From the NCBI GenBank assembly GCA_965222725.1, contig OZ244969.1, positions 124,001 to 188,000 on the forward strand: a stretch of DNA of 64,000 bases. Direction: 5' to 3'. A program made the translations under genes and the position numbers. The stretch comes from GCA-2748575 sp965222725 (lineage in GTDB: Bacteria; Pseudomonadota; Gammaproteobacteria; Pseudomonadales; Ketobacteraceae). A model generated the notes under the pieces. That model had not been told where the DNA came from, made no database searches, and saw nothing but the letters and a program-made list of their open reading frames with translations. Shown piece by piece: positions 1 through 8,675 of this stretch (the stretch's first letter is position 1; every line of letters begins with the position of its first letter).

Positions 1-33
1 ACTCGCCGGGTCAAACTATTGGTAAATACGGAC

Positions 34-64
34 GGCGGCGGAAACAGACTCCGCCGCCTTTGTT
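34..64 (+). terminator. Probable rho-independent terminator of a gene left of the window
   Basis: A perfect 9-bp GC stem (34-42 pairs with 50-58) has a 7-nt loop and is followed on the plus strand by TTTGTT. The run of T is weak. The T side is on the plus strand, so it would end a plus-strand transcript entering the window, not leuA, which reads the other way and stops at 137. Confidence 0.45.
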
Positions 65-136
65 GATGAAGAATGCGTTGACAGGTAATGAATTGACTGG
101 CGCTGACTAGCCTGCTTCCTGCACCGGCTGACTTGC

Positions 137-1801
137 CTATGCCTGCTGTTGTTGAGACTGATGCCGCCCCACGGCAGACAAAAGCGCCTGCAGTGTGGCG
201 GTGGTGGTGTCTTCCGCCAGGGCAGCAGCCGTAACAACCCGGTCGTTAACCTCCACCTGAATGCAGGCCAGGGCATTGGCGGTGGTTCCTTCTCCGAGTG
301 CAAACTCATCGTAGGCATGCACCTTCAGGCTGATCTGGTAGCGGTTCTGAATGGCTTCTGCCAGCGCTTCCACCGCCCCCTGGCTGAATCCCTGCAGACA
401 GGTCACCACATTGTCTTCACCAAATTCCACCTGGGCTTTGACACCATCATCCGCTTTATGCAGATCATAGGAACGTAACTGCCAACCGCCGGGAATGGCC
501 AGATACTCTTTTTCAAACAGCTGGTGAATGGTATGGGAATCAATTTCGCCACCGGTGATTTCCGCTTCCTTTTGCACCACTTGCGAAAACGCCACCTGCA
601 TCCAGCGGGGCAGGTTAATGTTGTAATCCCGCTCCAGAATATGGGCCACGCCACCTTTGCCGGACTGGCTGTTGATACGTACCACCTCTTCATACCGACG
701 CCCCAGATCAAAGGGGTCAATGGGCAGATAGGCAACATTCCAGGCATCATCCGCCTTGCGGTAATGCAGACATTTGCGAATAGCATCCTGATGGCTGCCG
801 GAAAAGGCGGTAAACACCAGTTCACCGGCATAAGGATGGCGGGGATGGGTACTGATTTCCGTACAGGCTTCGACAGTGCGCACAATGTCCGCCATATCCG
901 ATAAATCCAGTTCGGGATCAACACCCTGGGAATAAAGATTCATGGCCATGGTCACCAGATCCATATTGCCGGTGCGCTCACCGTTACCCAGCAAGGTACC
1001 TTCAATTCGATCGGCTCCGGCCATCACACCCAGTTCCGCTGCCGCCACACCGCAACCACGATCGTTATGGGTGTGCAAACTCACTATCACATGCTCACGC
1101 ATTTGCATGTGATCGCAAACGTATTCAATCTGATCGGCGTACACATTGGGTGTGGCCATTTCCACGGTCGCCGGTAAATTAATAATCACCGGCTGGCCCT
1201 GGTCCGGGCGCCACACCTGATTCACTGCATCAATCACTTCCACCGCATAATCCAGCTCCGTACCGGTAAAACTTTCCGGGGAATACTGAAAGGTCCACCG
1301 GGTTTGAGGATTCTGTTTCGCATGGGCTTTGACACACTCGGCCCCTTTAACCGCGATTTGTTTAATGCCTTCGCGGTCCATGGCAAACACCTGTTCGCGC
1401 TGCACGGTGGAGGTGGAGTTGTACACATGTACGATAGCCCGGGGGGCACCTTGAAGCGCTTCGTAAGTACGGGCGATTAATTCCGGGCGGGCCTGGGTTA
1501 ATACCTGAATGGTGACGTCATCAGGAATGCGGTTTTCTTCAATCAGTTTGCGGCAGAATTCAAAGTCCGGCTGACTGGCGGCAGGAAAACCGATTTCAAT
1601 CTGCTTGAAACCGCATTTCACCAACAGATCAAACAGGTTCTGTTTTTGCTGCACGTTCATGGGCTTTACCAGCGCCTGGTTACCGTCCCGCAGGTCCACC
1701 GCACACCAAAGGGGGGCCTTGTCGATTACCTGATCGGGCCAGCGGCGGTCGGTTTTACGGATGGGCGAAAAAGGGCGGTATTTGCGATGGTCAAAGCTCA
1801 T
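137..1801 (-). CDS. leuA: 2-isopropylmalate synthase (LeuA)
   Basis: Condenses acetyl-CoA with 2-ketoisovalerate, the first committed step of leucine synthesis, in the cytoplasm. The 554-aa length is that of the long LeuA group. The DRE-TIM barrel shows the catalytic motif LRDGNQAL (R38, D39), the metal-binding pair H243/H245 in SLHTHNDRG and the loop GNGERTGN at 272-279. The C-terminal ~120 residues fit the LeuA allosteric domain that binds leucine. The start has an AAGGAAACCACC leader just upstream. The leuB/C/D partners are not adjacent. The gene is transcribed divergently from an Lrp-family regulator across 281 bp, so control by that regulator is plausible but inferred. Confidence 0.95.
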   Translation of the reverse strand: MSFDHRKYRPFSPIRKTDRRWPDQVIDKAPLWCAVDLRDGNQALVKPMNVQQKQNLFDLLVKCGFKQIEIGFPAASQPDFEFCRKLIEENRIPDDVTIQVLTQARPELIARTYEALQGAPRAIVHVYNSTSTVQREQVFAMDREGIKQIAVKGAECVKAHAKQNPQTRWTFQYSPESFTGTELDYAVEVIDAVNQVWRPDQGQPVIINLPATVEMATPNVYADQIEYVCDHMQMREHVIVSLHTHNDRGCGVAAAELGVMAGADRIEGTLLGNGERTGNMDLVTMAMNLYSQGVDPELDLSDMADIVRTVEACTEISTHPRHPYAGELVFTAFSGSHQDAIRKCLHYRKADDAWNVAYLPIDPFDLGRRYEEVVRINSQSGKGGVAHILERDYNINLPRWMQVAFSQVVQKEAEITGGEIDSHTIHQLFEKEYLAIPGGWQLRSYDLHKADDGVKAQVEFGEDNVVTCLQGFSQGAVEALAEAIQNRYQISLKVHAYDEFALGEGTTANALACIQVEVNDRVVTAAALAEDTTTATLQALLSAVGRHQSQQQQA

Positions 1802-2082
1802 GGTGGTTTCCTTGAAGTTCGCGCTAAGAATGAAGTTTGGCGGAGAGTGGCGACTTGCCCGGTCAGGCCCTTCGCCCCCCGCTGACTGCCTGGCTTATGG
1901 CCCTGGCATGGCGCAGGCCTTGTGAGCCCTTGCCCCTGAAATGCTGCCTTGTGAGCAGCTTTCATCGATGGGAGCCAGTGTAACGATTCTCCGGCGCAAT
2001 TAGGTTGCGAAGTTTGCTTTTTTGCCCGTTGCGGTGATATTTTATGCCTCATATCTCCATTTACTGGCAATATTGAGCCCCA
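1802..2082. other. Divergent intergenic region leuA / Lrp-type regulator
   Basis: 281 bp that must hold the promoters of both divergent genes. No leader peptide with a run of leucine codons is visible on the leuA strand. The open frame running through it (1798-2070, minus) has no family-like sequence and ends inside leuA, so it is not called. Two small hairpins with the same loop sequence lie at 1916-1928 and 1943-1959. Confidence 0.6.
1916..1959 (-). promoter_or_regulatory. Two tandem hairpins with identical 7-nt loops in the leuA leader
   Basis: Hairpin 1 has a 3-bp stem at 1916-1918/1926-1928. Hairpin 2 has a 5-bp stem at 1943-1947/1955-1959. Both enclose the same loop, CTTGTGA on the plus strand and TCACAAG in the leuA transcript. 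They are 115-158 nt upstream of the leuA start. No riboswitch or attenuator class that I recognise matches. An RNA-binding or protein-binding role is conjecture. Confidence 0.3.
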
Positions 2083-2571
2083 ATGAATGAAAAACTCATT
2101 AAAATCGACCGCATTGACCGCCGGATTCTGGAATTACTGCAACAGGATGGCGGCCTCTCCAACCAGGAACTGGCAGCCCGGGTAGGCTTGTCGCCCTCTC
2201 CCTGTCTGCGCCGGGTAAAAGCCCTGGAGGAAGCCGGCATTATCCTCAATCGCGTTACCCTGCTGGATCGCAAAAAACTGGGGCTGGATCTGACCGTGCT
2301 GATACTGATCGGCATGGACCGGCATACCCCGGAACGCTTTGAGGAATTCGAGACCAAAGTGGCAGAGCTGCCGGAAGTGCAGGAGTGCTATTTGATTACC
2401 GGGCAAGATGCGGATTACATGCTGAAGGTGGTGGTGCCGGATATGGACGCCTACCATGTGTTTTTGCTGAACAAGATCACCCGTATTCCCGGGGTGAGTG
2501 GTGTGCATTCCAGCTTTGTGTTGCGGCGGGTGATTGACAGTACGGTGTTGCCGTTGAGTTATTGCAACTGA
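2083..2571 (+). CDS. Lrp/AsnC family transcriptional regulator
   Basis: A 162-aa DNA-binding protein with the standard two-part Lrp layout: an N-terminal winged helix-turn-helix (about residues 5-50, including LSNQELAARVGLSPS) and a C-terminal RAM ligand/oligomerisation domain. Members act as feast/famine regulators that bind amino acids. Its divergent position next to leuA makes leucine or branched-chain control a reasonable guess; the effector cannot be read from the sequence. It converges on the histidine kinase gene with only 23 bp between stop codons. Confidence 0.9.
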   Translation: MNEKLIKIDRIDRRILELLQQDGGLSNQELAARVGLSPSPCLRRVKALEEAGIILNRVTLLDRKKLGLDLTVLILIGMDRHTPERFEEFETKVAELPEVQECYLITGQDADYMLKVVVPDMDAYHVFLLNKITRIPGVSGVHSSFVLRRVIDSTVLPLSYCN

Positions 2572-2594
2572 GTTTTTACAGCGGAAAGGCGCTG

Positions 2595-4754
2595 TCAGAA
2601 AAGCCCGTCGATCTCTTCTGAATCTATGGGCTTTTTAAGGTAGCCATTAAATATTGAATGGCGGTCCATTTTTTCAATATCTGTCGGCGTGAAGGCGGAA
2701 ACCGCGTAAATCCGCACCGGAGCCATTCCATGCTCTGCTTCCCAGTCCCGGATTTTTTGCGTGGCCGTTATGCCATCCATGTCCGGCATCTTGTAATCGA
2801 TAAAAATAAGATCCGGACGTTCGTCGGCGCAACAGGCACGATTCACTGCTTCGGCACCACTACCGGCAACCGTAACGCTCAGGTGTTCATAATCCGATAA
2901 CAACTCACTCAGAATATATTGATTGACCTGATCATCATCCACCACCAGAGCTCTCTGAGGCTGCCTGCCTTGCGCAGCCAGCGGAATAAAACGTTGCAAC
3001 TCCTCCACCAGTTTTATCCGGCTGATCGGCTTGCTCAGGTAACCGTCTGTGAGTTCGCGAATGACTTTTTCCTGCTGCACCAGTGCGGAGGCGGTCGCAG
3101 CAACCACGGGTATGTGCCGGGTCTCGGGATTCGATTTGAGCCGGCGGGTGGCTTCATAACCGTCCATAACCGGCATCTTCATATCCATGAAGATCAGGTC
3201 GAACCGGACTGATTTCACCATTTCAATAGCTTGTGCTCCGTTTTCCGCTTCATACACTGTAAAGTTCCATTCGCTCAGATGTGTGCGCAGCACATCGCGG
3301 TTTATCTCGTTGTCATCAACAATCAGAATCGTTGCCGGGGAAAAATTCAGTGCATCCTGCGGGGTTATCAGCGCTCGCTCACTCGTTTTTGGCTCCGGAA
3401 TATATTCGACTTCGGGAAAACGGCAACGGAAGGTACTGCCTTTCCCCGGTACGCTGTGCAAAACCAGCTCACCACCCAGAAGCTCAACCAGCTGGTGACT
3501 CAGCGATAAACCGATACCGGTGCCACCATAGTCACTGATTTGCTGATGCTCCGATTGCTCGAAAGCGCGAAAGATACGCTGCTGATCAGATTCACTGATG
3601 CCTTTGCCGGTATCCTCGATGGCTAGCCCAAGGGTAAAGGTATGTCTGGTCTGATTCACCTGTGATGCCGCTATCCGGATCGCCACATGGCCCCGATCAG
3701 TAAACTTGATCGCGTTATTCACCAGATTAATAATGATCTGGCGCAGCTTGGTTTCGTCAAAACGGATACTGGCGGGAACCAGCGGCTGTGTGTCTATTAC
3801 CAACTCCAGATCTTTCTCGGCCGCCTGGCGGGTAAAAATATAGGTCATTTCTTCCAGCAACAAGGGCAATGACATGGGCTGGATCTGAACCGGCATTTTC
3901 CCAGATTCAATGCGGGAAAGATCCAGTACGGAATTAATCAGACTCAGCAGACCTTTACCGGCCAGGTTAATGGATTTCAGGTAGCCTTTTTTCTTGTTGT
4001 CCTGTTCTTTGGTTTCCAGTATTTCTGAAAACCCGATAACGGCATTCAGCGGCGTGCGCAACTCGTGTGACATGTTGGTCAGGAACTTGGTTTTGGCCTG
4101 ATTGGCGGCTTCTGCGGCTTCGAGAGAAGCTTTCAGTTCAATGGTTCTTTTGTCTACTTGCCGCTGCAAATCGGCCTTGTGTTTTTCCAGTGCCTCGTTG
4201 GCCTGCATCGTGCGCAAATTGGCAAGCCCCATACGCCCGACAATTTCGGCAAGGCGCACCAGAAACGCCATATGCTGCTGAATGGTTTCCTCATCATAAA
4301 CCGGCACCCGGTCAATGGCTTCCAGGTAGGCATCCTTGTTGAAACCCATGTCTTCCGCCTGACGGGAAAAATAATTCAGATCGGGTTTCTGATAAAAAAA
4401 CTGGCCGGTAAAGAAATTGGCCATATGGTGGCCGTCAATGATGACCGGGGTGGCAATATCCACCAGGCCATTCCTGCACTGGTAGACATTGTACTGGGCA
4501 CCTTCCGCCAGCATCCCGGCAAGGGCCGTATCGCTTTCATTACAACGCTTGCTGGTAACTTCATTCACGCGGTGAAACCAGGTACAGGAATCCTGCCAGT
4601 TGGTGGCAATCAGCACATTGCCTTCCAGATCCAGCAGGGCGGTTACCATACCGGTGATATCGCTGTAGCTCTGGAACAGAGCCGTCAGCTCATCGATATC
4701 AACTATATCCCTGATATGTAACCTTTTCTCCCTGAAGATCAGATCACCGGCCAT
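2595..4754 (-). CDS. Cytosolic hybrid histidine kinase with PocR sensor domain and two receiver domains
   Basis: 719 aa with no membrane segment. Order: PocR-type ligand-binding domain (about 12-180, with several conserved Cys and the segment HHMANFFTGQFF), a coiled-coil linker (about 183-222), HisKA with H230 in MSHELRTP, a HATPase domain (N box NLVNNAIKF near 343, G boxes DTGKG and GGTGIGLS), receiver 1 with acceptor D524 and receiver 2 with acceptor D653. No Hpt domain or output domain is present, so the phosphate must pass to an Hpt protein or regulator encoded elsewhere. PocR domains in known systems sense small hydrocarbon derivatives. The ligand here is unknown. It lies convergent to the Lrp gene; the DUF1622 gene lies 58 bp upstream on the same strand. 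Confidence 0.9.
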   Translation of the reverse strand: MAGDLIFREKRLHIRDIVDIDELTALFQSYSDITGMVTALLDLEGNVLIATNWQDSCTWFHRVNEVTSKRCNESDTALAGMLAEGAQYNVYQCRNGLVDIATPVIIDGHHMANFFTGQFFYQKPDLNYFSRQAEDMGFNKDAYLEAIDRVPVYDEETIQQHMAFLVRLAEIVGRMGLANLRTMQANEALEKHKADLQRQVDKRTIELKASLEAAEAANQAKTKFLTNMSHELRTPLNAVIGFSEILETKEQDNKKKGYLKSINLAGKGLLSLINSVLDLSRIESGKMPVQIQPMSLPLLLEEMTYIFTRQAAEKDLELVIDTQPLVPASIRFDETKLRQIIINLVNNAIKFTDRGHVAIRIAASQVNQTRHTFTLGLAIEDTGKGISESDQQRIFRAFEQSEHQQISDYGGTGIGLSLSHQLVELLGGELVLHSVPGKGSTFRCRFPEVEYIPEPKTSERALITPQDALNFSPATILIVDDNEINRDVLRTHLSEWNFTVYEAENGAQAIEMVKSVRFDLIFMDMKMPVMDGYEATRRLKSNPETRHIPVVAATASALVQQEKVIRELTDGYLSKPISRIKLVEELQRFIPLAAQGRQPQRALVVDDDQVNQYILSELLSDYEHLSVTVAGSGAEAVNRACCADERPDLIFIDYKMPDMDGITATQKIRDWEAEHGMAPVRIYAVSAFTPTDIEKMDRHSIFNGYLKKPIDSEEIDGLF

Positions 4755-4812
4755 CGCATAACCAACTGTTTTATAGCAACTGTCTGGCTTTAGTATAGGT
4801 CACTTCAGGCGG

Positions 4813-5166
4813 TCAGGACGGGGATTCTTTCTGCCAGGGCCAGCGCCCTTCCACCTCCAGGTGCAGGGTGATACTAAGAAAGCTTCTTATTAATATGATC
4901 AGTGCGAGTACGCCGACATTACTCAGGGAATCCGCCACCACCACGGTGCGGATAATGTCGCCGGCAATCAGAAACTCCAGCCCGAGAATAATGGAGCGCC
5001 CCAGATCCTTGCGATACTTTTTATAGGCCACACCTTCTTCCAGTTTTTTGAAGGTGCGAATGAACACGACTGTTGCCAGTATCGATCCGATGATGACTAC
5101 CAGCACCCCGAACGCCTCGATGCTGTAGCCGGCGATGGTGATAATCTCAATAAACTCTGCTTCCAT
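4813..5166 (-). CDS. DUF1622 family inner-membrane protein
   Basis: The preferred start gives 117 aa (MEAEFIEIITIAG). An open frame continues upstream to 5232, but the family is of this shorter length and a GGGGTGG sequence lies just before 5166. Three hydrophobic segments are visible: about residues 6-32, 60-78 and 84-102. Between the first two lies a basic loop (KKLEEGVAYKKYRKDLGRS) typical of DUF1622. The function of the family is not known. It precedes the PocR hybrid kinase on the same strand by 58 bp, so co-transcription is possible. Confidence 0.75.
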   Translation of the reverse strand: MEAEFIEIITIAGYSIEAFGVLVVIIGSILATVVFIRTFKKLEEGVAYKKYRKDLGRSIILGLEFLIAGDIIRTVVVADSLSNVGVLALIILIRSFLSITLHLEVEGRWPWQKESPS

Positions 5167-5235
5167 GAGCCACCCCGAAAAGTTTTGATAACGTAAAAAG
5201 CTTTTGATATTCCGGAGTATAGAGTATGGCAACGG

Positions 5236-5268
5236 GGTGCTGCAGCACCGTCAGCGTGCTGCGCTGAC
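5236..5268 (-). terminator. Tandem palindromes after the thiolase gene
   Basis: GGTGCTGCAGCACC at 5236-5249 is a perfect palindrome. It directly abuts a 7-bp stem (5250-5256 with 5262-5268) that overlaps the thiolase stop codon. There is no U-run, so a rho-independent terminator is uncertain. It could protect the mRNA 3' end. Confidence 0.3.
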
Positions 5269-6452
5269 TACAGCCGCTCTACAATCATGGCGTTGGCCAG
5301 CCCGCCGCCTTCGCACATGGTCTGCAATCCGTAGCGGGCATTGCGACGCTGCAATTCATGGATCAGGCTGGTCATCAGCTTTGCGCCTGTGGCACCGAGC
5401 GGGTGGCCCAGGGCAATGGCACCACCATTCACATTCAAACGGTGAATATCGGCTTTCATTTCCTGAGCCCATACCAGCGGCACCGGCGCAAAGGCTTCGT
5501 TAACTTCGTAAAGATCCATGTCAGCCATGGTCAGGCCGGCACGCTCCAGGGCTTTTTGTGTGGCCGGGATCGGTGCCGACAGCATCATCTCCGGATCATC
5601 ACCCACCACGGCAAAACTGGTGATTTTTACCATGGGATCGGCGGTGACTTTTTTCAGGCCCGCCTCATTCACCACCATGACCGCAGCAGCACCATCGGTG
5701 ATCTGACTGGACGTGGCCGCGGTAATCGCGCCCCCTTCCATCAGCACCTTCAGTTTGGCCATGGACTCCATACTGGCGTCATAGCGAATGCCTTCGTCTC
5801 TGGAAATCACCGAGGTTTCGCCTTTGTCATCAATGCCTTTCAGGGATAACAGTTCGGGTTTAAAAAGACCTTTATTGGTGGCCTGTGCCGCTTTCTGGTG
5901 GCTGCTCAAGGCAAACTCATCCAGCTGTTCACGGGACAGTTTCCACTTACGCGCCATCAGCTCCGCACCGGCAAACTGGCTGAATTTAACGCCGGGATAA
6001 TTCTCCTGCAGACCGTTTCCACCAAAAGGCATACCACAGCCGTTTTTATAGCCGAGCTTACTGGGGCTGCCGATAGGCACCAGGCTCATTACTTCCACCC
6101 CACCGGCAATCACCACATCCTGCGTGCCGGACATTACCGCCTGAGCCGCAAACTGAATCGCCTGCTGTGAGGAACCGCACTGGCGATCAATGGTGACCCC
6201 GGGAACACGTTCAGGCAGGGACGACGCCATAATACAGTTACGCGCCACATTCAGGGCCTGGGCCCCCACCTGGCTGACACAGCCAAAAATCACATCATCC
6301 ACCAGGGCGGGATCGATACCGGCCCGCTCCACCACTGCATCCAGCACCTTTGCACCCAGATCATTGGGGTGCCACTGGGACAGCCCCCCGTTTTTTCTGC
6401 CCCCGGGTGTGCGGACGGCAGCGACGATATAGGAGTGATTGGATGTGTTCAT
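5268..6452 (-). CDS. Acetyl-CoA C-acyltransferase (thiolase)
   Basis: 394 aa from the ATG at 6452, preceded by GGGGA. An upstream extension of the frame to 6620 has no family-like sequence. The thiolase catalytic set is complete: nucleophile C92 in DRQCGSS, H350 in ALGHPLGATG and C380 in MCEGGG. The NEAFAP motif is at 318-323. Thiolases of this group cleave or form 3-ketoacyl-CoA in beta-oxidation or acetoacetyl-CoA formation. The exact chain length is not readable. It is transcribed alone, 255 bp downstream of the RMD1-like gene. Confidence 0.9.
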   Translation of the reverse strand: MNTSNHSYIVAAVRTPGGRKNGGLSQWHPNDLGAKVLDAVVERAGIDPALVDDVIFGCVSQVGAQALNVARNCIMASSLPERVPGVTIDRQCGSSQQAIQFAAQAVMSGTQDVVIAGGVEVMSLVPIGSPSKLGYKNGCGMPFGGNGLQENYPGVKFSQFAGAELMARKWKLSREQLDEFALSSHQKAAQATNKGLFKPELLSLKGIDDKGETSVISRDEGIRYDASMESMAKLKVLMEGGAITAATSSQITDGAAAVMVVNEAGLKKVTADPMVKITSFAVVGDDPEMMLSAPIPATQKALERAGLTMADMDLYEVNEAFAPVPLVWAQEMKADIHRLNVNGGAIALGHPLGATGAKLMTSLIHELQRRNARYGLQTMCEGGGLANAMIVERL

Positions 6453-6707
6453 GGAAATCCCCTGGTCATTTCTGTGATGACTGTTTTTGTGGTTGCTGTC
6501 AGCCAGTGTAGCGGCTTTACCGGGGATGATCCTACGGGCAACAAAAACAGTCAACCCGTCCTGTTTTGAGTGGTGATTGTTTCGTTCAGCTGAGCCCCTC
6601 AAAGATGACAAAGCGCCCATACAGGCACGATCAATGTTTAACCGCGCCCGGGCCTGGAGAGAGACCTGAGGAATACCACTATCTGCTATTTGCTACCGGC
6701 CACTTAA

Positions 6708-7508
6708 TTAGTGAGGTGTGAAGTAAACAGCAATATCCACCGCGATCAGCACAATAATGATCCACTCAAGAAACGCGGAGTGCTTGTGATGCTGCTCGGC
6801 CACCAGCACATCCAGCAATTCATGGATGGTGGACAGCTTGAGATTGAGCAGCTCGATACGGGGTGAAAGGTCCAGGTATTTGGCCAATGTCTGGTAGTAG
6901 TTTTCCAGCTCCGGGTAATCCCAGAAGAACTCCGGCGTATCCAGCAAACTGAAATGCAACGTAATATCACTGCTGGTTTCAAACAGTATGCCCCGCAGCT
7001 TAGCCAGTTCCCGACGGGACAGGGGAATCTTGCCGGTTGCTGCCAGTGTCTTCGACAGATAGCGGTTTTCCTGAATAACGCTCTGGGCTTCGGCTTCAAA
7101 AAATTCCAGTTTGATGGACTGGGCAAAGCCATGACTGAGCGCCAGCCGGATCAGGGGCTCATCGGATGGCAGCGTCACCAGATCATGATGAATCCTGAAC
7201 TCCTGCTCCTCCATCAGCTGATAATGGTATTGCTCGGAAAACTGTTGCCGGCTGGCATCATTGAGCACCCCCGTTAACTGATGGCAAAGATGCATTCGAT
7301 CGTCTTCCGGCAGGTTCCAGCTGACCAGCACCCCGTATTCAAAAAACCAGGCTTCACCCCTGGAGCGCTTTATAAAGAAGGCATCGCGATAGCGCACTGC
7401 GCCCATCTGATGGATCAGCAGCGGCTCTATCTGGGCTTTGTTCAGATCCCGCCCCAGCAGGGCCACGTTAATTCTGGATAATTCCTGGGTTTGCTTTGTT
7501 GCGTTCAT
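6708..7508 (-). CDS. RMD1/YagE (DUF155) family membrane protein
   Basis: 266 aa matching the DUF155 family, to which yeast Rmd1 and human RMND1 also belong. Features seen: a mainly soluble N-terminal domain, a conserved central part (SHGFAQSIKLEFFEAEAQ region) and one C-terminal membrane anchor near residues 244-263 (EWIIIVLIAVDIAVYF). This tail-anchored layout is usual for the family. The bacterial function is unknown. The gap to the GNAT/peptidase gene is only 9 bp, so it is the last gene of the five-gene peptide-ligase operon. That association is worth noting because the family has no known link to peptide ligases. Confidence 0.85.
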   Translation of the reverse strand: MNATKQTQELSRINVALLGRDLNKAQIEPLLIHQMGAVRYRDAFFIKRSRGEAWFFEYGVLVSWNLPEDDRMHLCHQLTGVLNDASRQQFSEQYHYQLMEEQEFRIHHDLVTLPSDEPLIRLALSHGFAQSIKLEFFEAEAQSVIQENRYLSKTLAATGKIPLSRRELAKLRGILFETSSDITLHFSLLDTPEFFWDYPELENYYQTLAKYLDLSPRIELLNLKLSTIHELLDVLVAEQHHKHSAFLEWIIIVLIAVDIAVYFTPH

Positions 7509-7517
7509 ACATTATCT

Positions 7518-8654
7518 TCAGGCGGACTGATCCACAGGGCGAATGGCAACCGCCGTGCGCAGGCGCCCTGAACCAAAGGCCGACATCTTATCGAAATCCT
7601 GTCGGGCGATAGGCAAATGCTGACAATCAATGGCCCTTTGTGCTTTCTCGTCCAGATCCGGATCATGCACGTAAAAGCAACGGTCATCGATACCGGTCAC
7701 TGTTACCCAGTGGGGGGCCTTTTTCCCATCCAGGCGAAAAGTGCTGATCAGAATCAGCACGGCATAGCCCTGCTGCAACCAGTCTGCCACCTGCTGCTGG
7801 GAAATATCCTGGTATTCTATCGCCACACCCTGTTGCGTGGCTTTTTCCATAAACTGTTCGTGCACCACGCCCAGAATGCGCTTTTTGTTTTCCGAACGAA
7901 CGCCATCTATAAAAAGCGTGTTGCGGGTATTCAGGTAAACGCAGGCATCAAAGCCCCGTGCTCTGGCGGCCAGTGCCAGCCCCACCGGGTGGCAGCCACC
8001 ATGGCCGGATGTCATAAAGATAGTGGTGGCTTCACGCCAGATATCCAGTTCCAGCGGCTGCTGCAAAGAGACCTTTTCATCCAGACTGGCCATGGCCATC
8101 ATCAACGCCGCCGGCCCGCAGGTAAACTCGGTGGTTTGCTGATACCAGGGCGTGGCCCGCTGAATCTGCTGGTCCGACATCTGGCGGATGGTTTTTTGCA
8201 TCCGCAGGGCGTCGGTGTGGTCGTCGTAATAATCCGAGTACTCACCAAAGGTGCGGTACCCCAATGATTCATACAAGCCGATCGCAGCGGTATTGTTCTT
8301 TGCCACTTCAAGCCGCATGAACAAACGGCCCTGTTCCGCGGTGCGCTTTTCCAGTGCCAGTAAAAGCTTTTTCGCCAGACCATGGCCCCGCATACCGGAT
8401 AAAACCGCCAGGGAATACAGGCGGGCAAGCCGGGTTCCCCGATGGCACCACACCAGACCATAGCCCACCAGTACGCCGGCTTTTTCAATCACCAGAAAGA
8501 TACTGTGTTTGGACTTGATCCAGCGGCGCATACTGCGCTTGCTTAAACGATCCTGAGAGAAGCAGGCTTCCTCAACCGCCATCAGGGCGTCCAGATCGTC
8601 CGGGGTAGCTGTGCGGAAACGAAACTCCACATCAGCCGTCAGTTTGGTGTTCAT
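7518..8654 (-). CDS. GNAT acetyltransferase fused to a C39-like papain-fold peptidase
   Basis: 378 aa with two domains. Residues about 10-150 form a RimI-like GNAT domain, with the acetyl-CoA loop MRGHGLAKKL at 88-97. Residues about 165-375 form a C39-like cysteine peptidase: Gln173 (oxyanion), C179 in TEFTCGPAALM, H315 in APHWVTVTG and an Asp at 331 or 333 in YVHDPD. All catalytic residues are present. There are no membrane or ABC segments, so this is not a bacteriocin exporter. In the scheme of Iyer and co-workers for ATP-grasp amidoligase neighbourhoods, this fusion is the regular partner of RLAN-RimK ligases. Acetyl capping and cleavage of a short peptide is the inferred role. Confidence 0.9.
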   Translation of the reverse strand: MNTKLTADVEFRFRTATPDDLDALMAVEEACFSQDRLSKRSMRRWIKSKHSIFLVIEKAGVLVGYGLVWCHRGTRLARLYSLAVLSGMRGHGLAKKLLLALEKRTAEQGRLFMRLEVAKNNTAAIGLYESLGYRTFGEYSDYYDDHTDALRMQKTIRQMSDQQIQRATPWYQQTTEFTCGPAALMMAMASLDEKVSLQQPLELDIWREATTIFMTSGHGGCHPVGLALAARARGFDACVYLNTRNTLFIDGVRSENKKRILGVVHEQFMEKATQQGVAIEYQDISQQQVADWLQQGYAVLILISTFRLDGKKAPHWVTVTGIDDRCFYVHDPDLDEKAQRAIDCQHLPIARQDFDKMSAFGSGRLRTAVAIRPVDQSA

Positions 8655-8675
8655 CGATACACTCAGCTTCTACTG

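Noticed and set aside
1798..2070. 90-codon open frame upstream of leuA
   Set aside because: It ends just inside leuA, has no leucine-codon run or recognisable motif, and occupies the divergent promoter region.
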